Origin: Isosphaeraceae bacterium EP7
GTDB lineage: Bacteria; Planctomycetota; Planctomycetia; Isosphaerales; Isosphaeraceae
Direction: 5' to 3'
DNA: 64,000 nt
Assembly: GCA_038400315.1 (NCBI GenBank)
Contig: CP151667.1
Location: 6,087,174-6,151,173 of the forward strand
Part shown: positions 35,327 to 44,071 of the stretch, in pieces
Numbering within the stretch: the stretch's first letter is position 1
How the letters are laid out: each line of letters begins with the position of its first letter
Program-made: the position numbers and the translations under genes
The notes under the pieces: generated by a model
What the model was told of the DNA's origin: nothing
Seen by the model: only the letters and a program-made list of their open reading frames with translations
The model's database searches: none

Positions 35327-38149
35327 CTATTTCTCCTGGCGGGGTAGCCCCGCAACGCTGAGACCGATGAGGATCGGAATGAAGGCGGCCAGGGCGAGGG
35401 CATCTGTAAGGAGGCCGTAGGCCCCCAGGCCCTTGGTAAAGGCACCGACGCTGGCGTGCATGTAATACGTGGTGGGCCAGAGCATGCCGAAGACTCGGGC
35501 ACCGCCGTCCAGGGTTGAGACCGGTTGGAGCAGGCCGGAGAATTGCGTGGTAGGCAGGATCGTGAGGATCGTCGTGATGAAAACGGCTGCCACTTGGCTG
35601 GAGGTGAACGTCGCGACGAGCATGCCGAGCGACGTGGTGGCCGTCACGTAAAGCAGAGCGCAGACTGTCAGCATCCAACCACTGCCCTTGAGCGGAACTC
35701 CGAATAAGAGGACGGCCATAAGCAGGAGCGCAACGTGATTGATCATGCCGATAGCGATGTATGGCAATTGCTTGCCCACTAGAAACTCAAGCCGACGTGT
35801 GGGTGTGACGTAGAAGTTGATGATCGATCCCAGTTCCTTTTCCCTGACGATACTCACGGCCATGAGGATTGCCGGGATGAGAATCAGCAAGATGGCGGGC
35901 ACGCTCGGCACGATGGCGTAAATACTCTCGAATGTTGGGTTGTAGGCGAAACGGGTCTGGATCTCGACGGCGGGTTGCCTTGGAAAGTCGCCGGGGCTGC
36001 TCCGCACGTATTCCTCCAGGAATGTATTATGCACGCCCTGTAGGTACTGGCGAAGGCTCTCCGCGCGGTTCGTGGGAGCGCCGTCAACCCAGGCTGTAAT
36101 CTCGCCTTTGTTGCCCTTGCCGAGGTTCCTACCGAAATTGGGCTGCACCTCGAGGGCGACCTCGATTTCATGCGATTTCAATCGCAATTGCAGGTCTTCT
36201 TGCGTCTTGGCTGGTGAATGACGGACGAAGTAGCGTGAGCCCTCGAATGAAGCGAGGTATGCGCGACTCTCGGGTGACTGATCAAGGTCCAAATAGGCAA
36301 ACCGAATGTTCTCGACATCGGTCGTAATGCCGAAGCCAAAGGCAAGCATCATCAAGGCCGACCCGACGAACGCGAAAAGCAGACGAACTGGGTCGCGTTC
36401 GATCTCCTGGGCCTCGCGACGGCTGTAGGCTAGTGTCCGGCCTAGGCTCAGACCGGATCCCGGTTGATGCGTCAGGGCATTCGTATACGACGTGCCGGGT
36501 GCGGGCGTTACCGTCGCGTCTGAATTGCCGCTCGGCTTTGTCGCGTCAGGTACGTGTAATTCTGCCTCAACCTGCTTCTGTCGGGCGGCCTCGGCCTCGG
36601 CGATGTAGACGATGAAGGCGGATTCCAGGTCCTTGGTGCCGCGTACGGTCGCTAGACGCGTTGGGGTGTCGCAGGCCAGCACGACACCCGCGTGCATCAG
36701 GGAGATCCGATCGCAACGCATTGCTTCGTTCATGAAGTGCGTGGAAACGAAGATCGTCACTCCTTGTCGGCGTGACAGGTCGATGAGCAACTCCCAGAAC
36801 TCGTCGCGGGCGACAGGGTCCACCCCTGAGGTTGGCTCATCGAGCAATAGCATATCCGGCTCGTGCAGTACGGCGACAGCAAGTGAAAGCCTCTGTTTCA
36901 GACCTAGAGGGAGATCCTGCGAGGGAGCATTGAAGTGTGCCCGCAGGCCGAAACGGTCCACCAGTTCGTCGATTCGGGAGCGGGCTCGGTCTTTCGGGAT
37001 GTCGAAGATTTTGGCGTGGAGGTCAAGGTTTTGCCGCACTGAAAGCTCGCCGTAAAGCGAGAACGCCTGCGACATGTATCCCACCCGGTTCCGGGTGGAT
37101 AGATCGTTGGCGTCCACGGGCTCGCCGAAGAGCTTTGCCTCTCCCTCGCTGGCGGGAAGTAGGCCTGTGAGCATCTTCATCGTCGTGGACTTGCCGCAGC
37201 CATTCGAGCCGAGGAATCCAAAGATCTCGCCGCGGCCGATGGTGAAACTTACACGGTCGACCGCGACGAATTTCCCGAAGCGTTTGGTGAGTCCCGTAGC
37301 CTGAATTGCCGGCTCTCCCCCCGGGTCCACGCGCGGCGGGATCACCAGGGTGCGACGACCACTCGTCTCGGCGCCGGGCAAAAGCGAGACAAATGCTTCC
37401 TCCAAGCTGCTCGCGCTGGTTCGTTCCATCAATTGGGCGGGTGTGCCGATGGCAAGGACTCGACCGGCGTCCATCGCGATTGTCCAGTCGAATCGCTGAG
37501 CCTCCTCCATATAGGCGGTCGAGACGAGCACGCTCATTCCAGGGCGTTGTGCTCGAATGTTGTCGATCAGGTTCCAGAACTGCTGGCGGGACAGGGGATC
37601 GACACCGGTAGTCGGCTCGTCGAGGATGAGCAGGTCGGGGTCGTGGATTAACGCGCCACAGAGGCCGACTTTCTGCTTCATGCCGCCGGAAAGCTTGCCC
37701 GCGGGCCGATCTGGAAACGGGCCCAGCCCGGTGGCGTCCAACAGCACCTTGATCCGTAGCTCGCGCTCCGCGTCTGGCACGCCGAAGAGTCGCGCAAAGA
37801 AGTCAATATTTTCGAAAACGCTCAACTCGAGGTATAGGTTCTTGCCAAGACCCTGGGGCATGTAGGCGATTCGTGGACACACTTCGCTTCGGTGCCCTGC
37901 ATCGTTCATATCACCGCCGAGAACGAGGACCTCGCCCGTTTGGATCCGCTTCGAGCCGGCGATCAGGCCCATCAACGTTGACTTTCCCACGCCGTCCGGC
38001 CCGATAAGGCCAACCATGCAGCCGGACGGGACCTCGACGTCGAGGCCGTCCAGTGCGCGCACCGCTCCGTAAACGTGCGAAACGCCGCGGACCGAGACCA
38101 CAGACTTATCGTGTTCAATCGGACTAGCGGACCTGCTGGATGTGGCCAT
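35327..38149 (-). CDS. RbbA-like protein: two ABC ATPase domains fused to an ABC-2 permease
   Basis: The 940-residue protein has ATPase domain 1 (about 15-265; Walker A GPDGVGKST, signature LSGGMKQK, Walker B LLILDEPTTGVD), ATPase domain 2 (about 280-520; Walker A GSNGCGKST, altered signature LPLGLKQR, Walker B MLLLDEPTSGVD), and a permease half (about 575-940) with a large external loop and five C-terminal spans (NPTFESIYAIVPSVPAILLIL, REKELGSIINFYVTPTRRLEF). This layout matches RbbA/YhiH, reported as a ribosome-associated ATPase and also annotated as a multidrug exporter. Export is the simpler reading here given the MFP and second permease beside it. The start follows GAGGA. Confidence 0.93.
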   Translation of the reverse strand: MATSSRSASPIEHDKSVVSVRGVSHVYGAVRALDGLDVEVPSGCMVGLIGPDGVGKSTLMGLIAGSKRIQTGEVLVLGGDMNDAGHRSEVCPRIAYMPQGLGKNLYLELSVFENIDFFARLFGVPDAERELRIKVLLDATGLGPFPDRPAGKLSGGMKQKVGLCGALIHDPDLLILDEPTTGVDPLSRQQFWNLIDNIRAQRPGMSVLVSTAYMEEAQRFDWTIAMDAGRVLAIGTPAQLMERTSASSLEEAFVSLLPGAETSGRRTLVIPPRVDPGGEPAIQATGLTKRFGKFVAVDRVSFTIGRGEIFGFLGSNGCGKSTTMKMLTGLLPASEGEAKLFGEPVDANDLSTRNRVGYMSQAFSLYGELSVRQNLDLHAKIFDIPKDRARSRIDELVDRFGLRAHFNAPSQDLPLGLKQRLSLAVAVLHEPDMLLLDEPTSGVDPVARDEFWELLIDLSRRQGVTIFVSTHFMNEAMRCDRISLMHAGVVLACDTPTRLATVRGTKDLESAFIVYIAEAEAARQKQVEAELHVPDATKPSGNSDATVTPAPGTSYTNALTHQPGSGLSLGRTLAYSRREAQEIERDPVRLLFAFVGSALMMLAFGFGITTDVENIRFAYLDLDQSPESRAYLASFEGSRYFVRHSPAKTQEDLQLRLKSHEIEVALEVQPNFGRNLGKGNKGEITAWVDGAPTNRAESLRQYLQGVHNTFLEEYVRSSPGDFPRQPAVEIQTRFAYNPTFESIYAIVPSVPAILLILIPAILMAVSIVREKELGSIINFYVTPTRRLEFLVGKQLPYIAIGMINHVALLLMAVLLFGVPLKGSGWMLTVCALLYVTATTSLGMLVATFTSSQVAAVFITTILTILPTTQFSGLLQPVSTLDGGARVFGMLWPTTYYMHASVGAFTKGLGAYGLLTDALALAAFIPILIGLSVAGLPRQEK

Positions 38150-38164
38150 TGGGTCCTCAAATCA

Positions 38165-39301
38165 CTATTTGGAGGCTGTTTCGCCGGCAGCCGCGGGGAC
38201 GACTGGCTTCTCTTTGGCTGGCGGGGCGGGTGCGGGCTTCTGAGACGGGTCGCTCGCGGGCGCCGCTTCGTCCGCTCCATCTTTCGAGGATGCATTCGCC
38301 GTTGCCGAGGCCGGGCTACGCGCGGGCAATCGCCGTTCGAGATGCTCCGGCCACTTCACGGTGTCGTCGAGCTTGACATAACCCACTCCGCGGATGCCGG
38401 TTTTTACTCGCTCGATGTACGGCAGGACACGCTCAGGGGGCACGGTCAACTTAACCCGGAACATCAGCTTGTCGCGCTCACTGCGAGTCTCAACTTGTTT
38501 GGGGGTGAACTGAGCCTCCGGAGCGACAAAACTGACCTTTGCCACAGCGGCAAACTCGGGGGCGATGTCGAGGACGATGCGGGCGTCAGCACCGATCTTG
38601 ATCTTTACGGCATCCTGGGCAGGCAGGTAGATCTCCATGTAAACATCGGCGAGGTTAACGAGTGTGAGAACTTTGCCGCCGTTGCCCAAGACCTCCCCCT
38701 CCTCGGCGAGTCGATAGAGGACGCGCCCCTCGACGACGGAGTAAAGGGTCATATCGTTAATTCGCGTTTGGATATGTGCCACTTCGGCCTTGGCGGCGTC
38801 GACCGTCCTTCGGGCAGTGTTCATTCGTGCCTTCTCGCCGTTCAATGTCGCGCTGCAAGTCTTTACCAAGGTCTCCTTGAGGTCGAACTCGGCGCGGGTT
38901 GCGGCTTTGCGGGCGACGAGTGCGCGGGTTCGTTCGAACTCGATCTGGGCAAGCTTCAACTGGCTTTCTGCCTTAGCGATTGCCGCGTCGACCTCTATCG
39001 CCTTCGCTTCCTCCTCGGCGACTGTCGCCTCGCCTTGAGCAAGTTCCGCCTCGAGGGTGACGATGTCCATCTTCGCGACGACTTGGCCGGTTCGAACCAT
39101 GTCCCCCTCGTGAACGAAAATCTTCGTTACCCGGCCAGGTATCTTCGTTGTCACGTCCACTTGAACCGACTCGATCCGCCCGTTTCCCGATGCGATACCC
39201 GGCGGCAGCGCCGTCAGCCGGGCTTGATAAGCCTGCCAGGCAAGGACCCCGCCCCCAGCTAGGAAGGCTAGAATCAGCACTAAGAATGTTCTCCTCTTCA
39301 T
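38165..39301 (-). CDS. HlyD/YhiI-type membrane fusion protein
   Basis: The 378-residue adaptor has one N-terminal span (TFLVLILAFLAGGGVLAW), a lipoyl half (NGRIESVQVDVTTKIPGRVTKIFVHEGDMV), a long helical hairpin (about 85-190), the second half (SVVEGRVLYRLAEEGEVLGNGGKVLTLV) and a beta-barrel domain. The C-terminal 55 residues are Ala/Pro/Lys-rich. It is the first gene of the ABC operon, 15 bp before the RbbA-like gene. The start at 39301 removes an unlikely 31-residue upstream extension and follows GGGAG. Confidence 0.92.
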   Translation of the reverse strand: MKRRTFLVLILAFLAGGGVLAWQAYQARLTALPPGIASGNGRIESVQVDVTTKIPGRVTKIFVHEGDMVRTGQVVAKMDIVTLEAELAQGEATVAEEEAKAIEVDAAIAKAESQLKLAQIEFERTRALVARKAATRAEFDLKETLVKTCSATLNGEKARMNTARRTVDAAKAEVAHIQTRINDMTLYSVVEGRVLYRLAEEGEVLGNGGKVLTLVNLADVYMEIYLPAQDAVKIKIGADARIVLDIAPEFAAVAKVSFVAPEAQFTPKQVETRSERDKLMFRVKLTVPPERVLPYIERVKTGIRGVGYVKLDDTVKWPEHLERRLPARSPASATANASSKDGADEAAPASDPSQKPAPAPPAKEKPVVPAAAGETASK

Positions 39302-39676
39302 CGTGGTCGCTCCCAACGATCCATTGACTCGCTTGCTGCGATTGAACCCAATCCCAGCCAGAATGAGGCCTACGTATCGTCGAGTGGGAAGCACGGATCA
39401 GGGCTTGACAGCCCCGAACAATATTCACTTCACGACGTGAACCCAGGCCCTGAAACCACTAACGCGGGCGACGGAACAAAATTGTAGCAGCGGAATTCGC
39501 GCCAGTTAAGGACCACGCGCGACAAAGCCAACGCGACGAAGACACAGTCGCCCGGCATCCGGTACAACCACGAATTGAGTCGCTACGAAAGCTCGAATTC
39601 GAGGAAGATCTCCCTCTGGCGAAACGGCAGTCTCTCCGAATGACCTATTAATTTGAAACGTGGAGAGGAGCTGAGC
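39302..39676. other. upstream region of the ABC operon
   Basis: These 375 bases between the HlyD-like gene and the PPK2 fragment have no recognised gene. They presumably hold the promoter of the minus-strand ABC operon. Confidence 0.45.
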
Positions 39677-39897
39677 ATGAGCCATAGTGACAAGATCAAG
39701 CGGGATAGGGCGCACGCGGCGAAGGAAAACTCGGCGGCAAGGATTCTTAACACGAACTTGCGAAACTGCGCGTAGAACTCGTAAAGCTGCAGTAGTGGGT
39801 GCGACATCAAGGCCTCAAGGTCTGCATCGTGTTCGAAGGATGTGATGGCGCTGAAAAAGTGACTGTGTTTCGAGACAAGGCCTCAGGTGCCGTTTGA
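39677..39897 (+). pseudogene. 5' fragment of a polyphosphate kinase 2 gene
   Basis: After a good ribosome site (GAGAGGAG) an ATG opens a 32-codon frame. A shifted frame then reads ELAKLRVELVKLQ, a TAG, and WVRHQGLKVCIVFEGCDGAEK, which is the PPK2 N-terminal signature. In intact PPK2 the last part is EGRDGAGKGGT, the Walker A. The gene is frameshifted, has an in-frame stop and a damaged Walker A, and is cut off where the IS110 remnant begins. PPK2 enzymes use polyphosphate to phosphorylate nucleotides. Confidence 0.75.
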
Positions 39898-39919
39898 TTC
39901 GGAGATCGTGAGCTGACAT

Positions 39920-40864
39920 TCAGCGGGCCAGCGCCAACTCCGGCTCCCACGGCCGGCCGGCGCGGACCACCGCGGTGGCGATCACCAGCAGCTTGCGAGC
40001 GACCGCCGTCAGGATCACCTTTGACTTCTTGCCCCACGACACCAGGCGTTCCTTGAACGCCTTCATTGCGGGGTTGTATCGCACCGCCGACAGGGACACA
40101 AGGTAGAGCACCCGTCGGAGCACGGCTCGGCCGCCGCGGACATGCCGACAGCCATGGCGAGTGCCGCTGTCGTCGGCGAACGGCGCCAGACCGACCAGTG
40201 CCGACATCCTGCTCCCGTCAAGGGCACCCGATTCCGGCAGGGCGGCCATCAGCGTCAGGCTGGTCTCCGGCCCCAGCCCGAGGATGCTCCTCAGCGGCTC
40301 GTCCCGCTCCTTCCACGCCGGGCTCGCCTTGACCGCCTCGTCCGGGAGGCGATCGGCCTCTGCGGCCTCGACCCCCAGCTAGGCAATTTGCCGCTCAAGG
40401 CCGGCCCTCACCATCGCATCGGAGCAGGAGCCCAGGCGATTGGATTCCATGAGCCGCATGCCCGGCAGTTATTGGCGTCGTGACTGCAGGGCGTCCAGGG
40501 CCCGGACCTCGGCCGAGGGGAGCGGTCGGGCCTCGGGGTGGATTGCCTTGGCGCAGTGGGCCAGGGCCTCGGCGTCGATCCGGTCGGTCTTGGCCAGGGG
40601 GCCTGAGGCCTTGGCGAAGTCGCCAGCCTGTCGCGGGTTGATCGCGGCGACGGGGATGCCGGCAACCAGGGGCAGATCGAGGCCGCCGGTGGCCTCGACG
40701 ACGATCAGGGCGGGAGCCAGGGGTCTCAGCCGGGCGACCACCGCGTCGATGCCGGCCGGATCGTTTGAGTCGCGGTTCGGCGCGGAGCTGGGGCGAGTGG
40801 CGGTGTCGAGATCGGCCTCGGAGACGTCGATTCCGATGTCGATCGGGGGCTTGGTGTCCAGCAT
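39920..40864 (-). pseudogene. IS110-family transposase with two nonsense mutations
   Basis: One frame runs from ATG 40864 to 39920 but is broken by TAA at 40469-40471 and TAG near 40380. The N-terminal part shows the DEDD catalytic domain (DIGIDVSEADLD, VVEATGG, KTDRIDAEALA). The C-terminal part shows the transposase_20 domain (RMSALVGLAPFADDSG, GGRAVLRRVLYL, YNPAMKAFKERLVSWGK). Length and order are normal apart from the stops, so this is a recently inactivated copy. It adjoins the PPK2 fragment and probably truncated that gene. Confidence 0.85.
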
Positions 40865-41928
40865 GGTCTCGGCACGATGAGGGTCTCCCGGCGTGTCCCG
40901 TCCTTGCAGATGCGGCCTCGGGGGGCCTGGCGACTGTTCAGGATCCGGTCGGGGTGGCGATGGAGGTGGCGAACCTCGCTTTTTCACGGCCTCGCGGTGT
41001 ACGGGCCAAGGGGGCGACGGAGTAGTTGTTGAAGCCCGCCTCGACGGCCTCCCTCAAGCCGCTCCGGGTCGTATGACTACGCCGTGGAATCTCCTGATGC
41101 TTGATCTGCCTGAAGACCGGCTCGATCCGGTTCGGTTCCGTCGAGTCGGGCGGCAGGAAAGACAAGTAGATTTCCCGCTCGGCTAGATCCTTCCGGGCTG
41201 CGCGGACGGCCTTGCTCGTGTGGAAGCCGGCGTTGTCCAGCACCACCACGCGAGGCGCCTTCGACCACGGCAAGCCTTCAGGACCCCATCAGGTCGTGCA
41301 AGTCCCAGGTCCGCTCGGCCGTGAAGACCTCCAGCCGGCGCGTCCGCCCGAACGGCCTATCGGCCGCAAGGGCGTTGACCCTCCGGCCCTGCGGGGCCTC
41401 GTACCGGATGAACTTCCTCCGCCCCGGCAAGCTCCAGTTGTCGCCCACCGGCCGCGTGGGCGAGAAGCCGCACTCGTCGAGATCGTACAGCACCACGGAG
41501 CCGGCTTTGGCCCTGGCCATCAGGTTGGCCAGGACCCTGCCGGCCCGCTCGGCCTTGGCCGGGTCCTGCTTGTGCTTGAGCGTCGAGGCCGTGCGGCGAT
41601 AGCCGGCCCTCATCCGCTTCAGGGATCGGCGGACCTGACGCGGCCCGAGCCCGATGCCGCGATCGGCCAGCGCATCGGCGAGTTGGCGGCTGGTCCGGGT
41701 GCGGTCCTCGGCGAGCAACCTCACCAACTCGTCGGTGACCTGAACGTGGCGTGCGGCATCGGGAGGCGGTCCGGAGCGAAAGGGCCGAAGGGCGTCGGTC
41801 CCTCGTGCGAGGAAGCCGCGGAGCAGGTCGCGGACAGTCTGGCCGCAGTAGCCCAGGTGCGAGCCGATTCTGGGTGCCGACCAGCCGGCATCGGAGAGGA
41901 GGACCATCGCGATGTGGTCCGGACCTTA

Positions 41929-42978
41929 TTGACCTTCGGATGGTTAAATTCCGGTTCGGAAATGGGAGATCCGACCCGTTCCAGAGCGACCGAATCAGCC
42001 CCGGATTGCCCCTGACACCTCGCAGATTCTCCCGGACCACCCGCTCCAGGTGGAGGACATCCTCGGGCACGAAGTTGGCCATCCGCCCGTGCTTCAGGTG
42101 GCCCCAGATCATCTCCACCGGGTTGAGATCCGGGGCGTAGCCGGGCAGGTGCTCCAGCGTCAGCCGGGGGTAGCGCCCCAGCAAGGCTCGGATCGCCGGC
42201 CCCTTGTGGTTGCTCCCCCCGTCCCAGACCACGATCACCCGGCCCTTCAGGTGCCGCAGCAGGCCCCGGAGGAAGGAAACCACCGCCTCGGCGTCGATGT
42301 AGCCCTTGGGATCGGTCTTCCAGCACAGCCCGAGCCGGCGCCGCCCCGGCGCGACGCTGATGGCGGCGATCGTCGAGACCTTCTGGCGATGTCGCCCGCA
42401 CCCGGTCAGCACCGGAGTCTGCCCCTTGGGGGCCCAGGTGCGGCGGACCGCCGGGTTGAGGAAGAAGCCGCTCTCGTCGATCAGGACGACGTGGGACCCC
42501 TCGTCCCTCGCTTTTTTTCGATCCGGGGCCAGTCCTCGGCGGCCCAGCGGGCGATGGCCGGGTTGTCCCGCTCCACCGCCCGGACCTCGGGCTTCGGCGG
42601 CGAGGAGCCTCGCCGGGTGAGCCAGCCGGCCAGGTCGTTGGAGTTGAAGCGGACGCCGTACTTCCTGGCGATGACCTCGGCCAGTCGCCTGGTGGTCCAG
42701 AGGTCGGTCTTGTCGCCGAAGGCTTGCGGGCTCCTGGCCAGCCAGGACAGGACGGATTGCTCCCTGCGGCGGGTGAGCTTGGGGGCCGGCCCGGGGTGGG
42801 GCGTCGCCTTGAGGCCCTCCTCGCCGGCCTCGCGGTGGGCGGCCACCCACCCGCCGACGGCCCGGGTCGAGACGCCGAGAAAAGCGGCGACATCCTGCTG
42901 CTTCCAGCCCTCGGCGACCCGCTGCACGACGAGACGTCGGCGGGCTTCGGGTTCGGTCGATGTTCCGGTGGGTCTCAT
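41929..42978 (-). CDS. IS630-type transposase of the inner element, -1 frameshift
   Basis: Frame one starts at 42978 (MRPTGTSTEPEARRR) with helix-turn-helix regions (VAAFLGVSTRAVGGWVAAH; LTRRREQSVLSWL; WTTRRLAEVIARKYG) and ends at 42481. The catalytic part is in the -1 frame (HVVLIDESGFFLNP, VIVVWDGGSNHKGP, PDLNPVEMIWGHLKH). The frames join at seven A residues (42512-42518, complement) that form A_AAA_AAG in the zero frame, the classical -1 slippery heptamer. The second frame has no stop before the element's edge. Programmed frameshifting is therefore likely. Confidence 0.82.
42512..42518 (-). promoter_or_regulatory. candidate programmed -1 frameshift site
   Basis: On the complement the zero-frame codons GAA AAA AAG contain the heptamer A_AAA_AAG. 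A -1 slip there moves the ribosome exactly into the frame that encodes the DDE domain. Confidence 0.65.
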
Positions 42979-43162
42979 CGCCGGAAAGTATCGGAAACGG
43001 ACGCCATCCGACAAGAAGTTAGCCGCCTGAGGGGCAATAGGCGGGAGCGGAACCCGCCGCAAGGCGCGGAGTTCATCACGGATCGCGTCGTCGAGTGGAG
43101 TGCGGATCATACCGAATTAGAGAGAGACCGAGTCCTGATGCTCAGCGGGCGCAGCGCCGTCG

Positions 43163-43501
43163 GTGACGGTCGAGGCCGGCTACACGAAAAATAGCGATCG
43201 GGCGAGCCTCCCCCTGCCCTCCGACGTCGCAGCCGATCTGCCCCGGTTCGTCGCCGAGATACCGCCAGACGGCCCTGTCTTCCCGCTGTCGGACAAGGGC
43301 GCGGACATGCTGAAGCTCGACCGTGCCGCCGCGGGGATCGCCTATAAGAACCAGGGGGGCCTCGTCTTCGACTTCCATGCACTTCGATGCCAATGCGCTA
43401 CACTCGCCGATGAAGCCGGAGTCTCGCGCCGCGTCGTCCGGAGGTTGATGCGGCACTCGACGCTCGAGTCGACCGGGCGCTATACCAGCCCAGGACAGTA
43501 G
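43163..43501 (+). pseudogene. C-terminal stub of the island's tyrosine integrase
   Basis: The 112 codons match the catalytic C-terminal part of planctomycete tyrosine recombinases: VTVEAGYTKNSDRASLPLP, then DFHALR, a degenerate HTFAT region (CQCATLADEAGVSRRVVRRL) and MRHSTLESTGRYT. In intact enzymes the last phrase holds the conserved His and Tyr. The N-terminal domain and first catalytic Arg are missing, cut by the IS630 elements immediately upstream. The stub lies just 3' of tRNA-Met, the normal position of an integrase in a tRNA-integrated island. Confidence 0.85.
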
Positions 43502-43689
43502 ACATCGAGAATGCGGCCTCGTCGCTTCCCAGCCTCCGCCCAGCCAGCCCGGACCGTGAACTCACGGCGACCGGGAGGGAGGGAAACGCATCAACGATCC
43601 CCTTGCCCACTTTTTGCCCACCTGAGGGGACGGGTTGGGGCGGGCGGTGGCGGATGCTGGCGTGAAGGGCGTCGAGATGGTCGGCGAGG

Positions 43690-43809
43690 AGATCGGCCGT
43701 AAACCCTTGGCCGTGGCGGGGTTTGACGGCCTGGGGCGGGGCCTGACGGGGAGGGGGGCGAATAGCGGCGTCCGGACTCGAACCGGAGACCTGCGGATTA
43801 TGAGACCGC
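43690..43809 (+). repeat. right 120-bp direct repeat (att-like) overlapping tRNA-Met
   Basis: This is the partner of 30095-30214 (four mismatches in 120). It overlaps the 3' 47 bases of the intact tRNA-Met and extends 73 bases beyond the tRNA 3' end. Confidence 0.88.
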
Positions 43810-43836
43810 CGCTCTAACCAACTGAGCTACGCCGCC
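43763..43836 (-). tRNA. tRNA-Met(CAU), elongator type
   Basis: On the complement: acceptor GGCGGCG/CGCCGCT (one G-U), D arm GCTC-AGTTGGTTA-GAGC, anticodon stem-loop GCGGT-CTCATAA-TCCGC (anticodon CAT, with one U-U pair closing the loop), T arm TCCGG-TTCGAGT-CCGGA, discriminator A, no encoded CCA. There is no initiator-type GGG/CCC anticodon stem, so it is an elongator Met or a lysidine-modified Ile tRNA. Confidence 0.93.
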
Positions 43837-44071
43837 GCTTCTGCAAGCGGGCTATTCGCCGCGAGGAGAGAATCTTATCACGCGGGGGCGATGGTTTCAA
43901 GGTCCGACGTCGCCGACGTTTGGACCGATGGGTGGGATTGGAGACGAGATCGCCGGGAGTGGGGACCGTGCGAGGGCGGCGGGGGATTGCCCGTAGCGGC
44001 TGGGCGGGATACCTTTGCCGGCCTTGGGATTGCGCGTGACGCGATCCCGTCTACCCGACGGTGACTGAGCC

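Larger units (their letters stand above)
41929..43019 (-). mobile_element. IS630-type element nested inside another IS630-type element
   Basis: The element is bounded by TA dinucleotides (41927-41928 and 43020-43021). The ends share TCGGATGG at similar distances from the TA in inverted orientation. It is about 1.09 kb and splits the transposase gene of the outer element. The boundaries rest on the TA pairs and on where the outer reading frame resumes. Confidence 0.75.
40938..43110 (-). pseudogene. interrupted IS630-type transposase (outer element)
   Basis: The N terminus (MIRTPLDDAIRDELRALRRVPLPP) lies at 43110-43022. The gene resumes at 41907 with MVLLSDAGWSAPRIGSHLGYCGQTVRDLL and continues through the DDE domain (VVLYDLDECGFSPTRPVGDNW, then VVLDNAGFHTSKA and STEPNRIEPVFRQIKH). 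A second IS630-type element sits between the two parts. There is also a frameshift at about 41275 and another indel near 41915, so the gene is dead. Its 3' end is near the IS110 remnant. Confidence 0.82.
30168..43809. mobile_element. 13.6-kb genomic island integrated at tRNA-Met
   Basis: The island lies between the tRNA-Met 3' fragment (30168-30214) and the intact tRNA-Met (43763-43836), 13,595 bp between equivalent points. Inside are a phosphoketolase, a three-gene ABC export operon, a polyphosphate kinase 2 fragment, IS110, two nested IS630-type elements and the integrase stub next to the tRNA. Because the integrase is truncated by insertion sequences, the island is probably no longer self-mobile. 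Confidence 0.82.
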
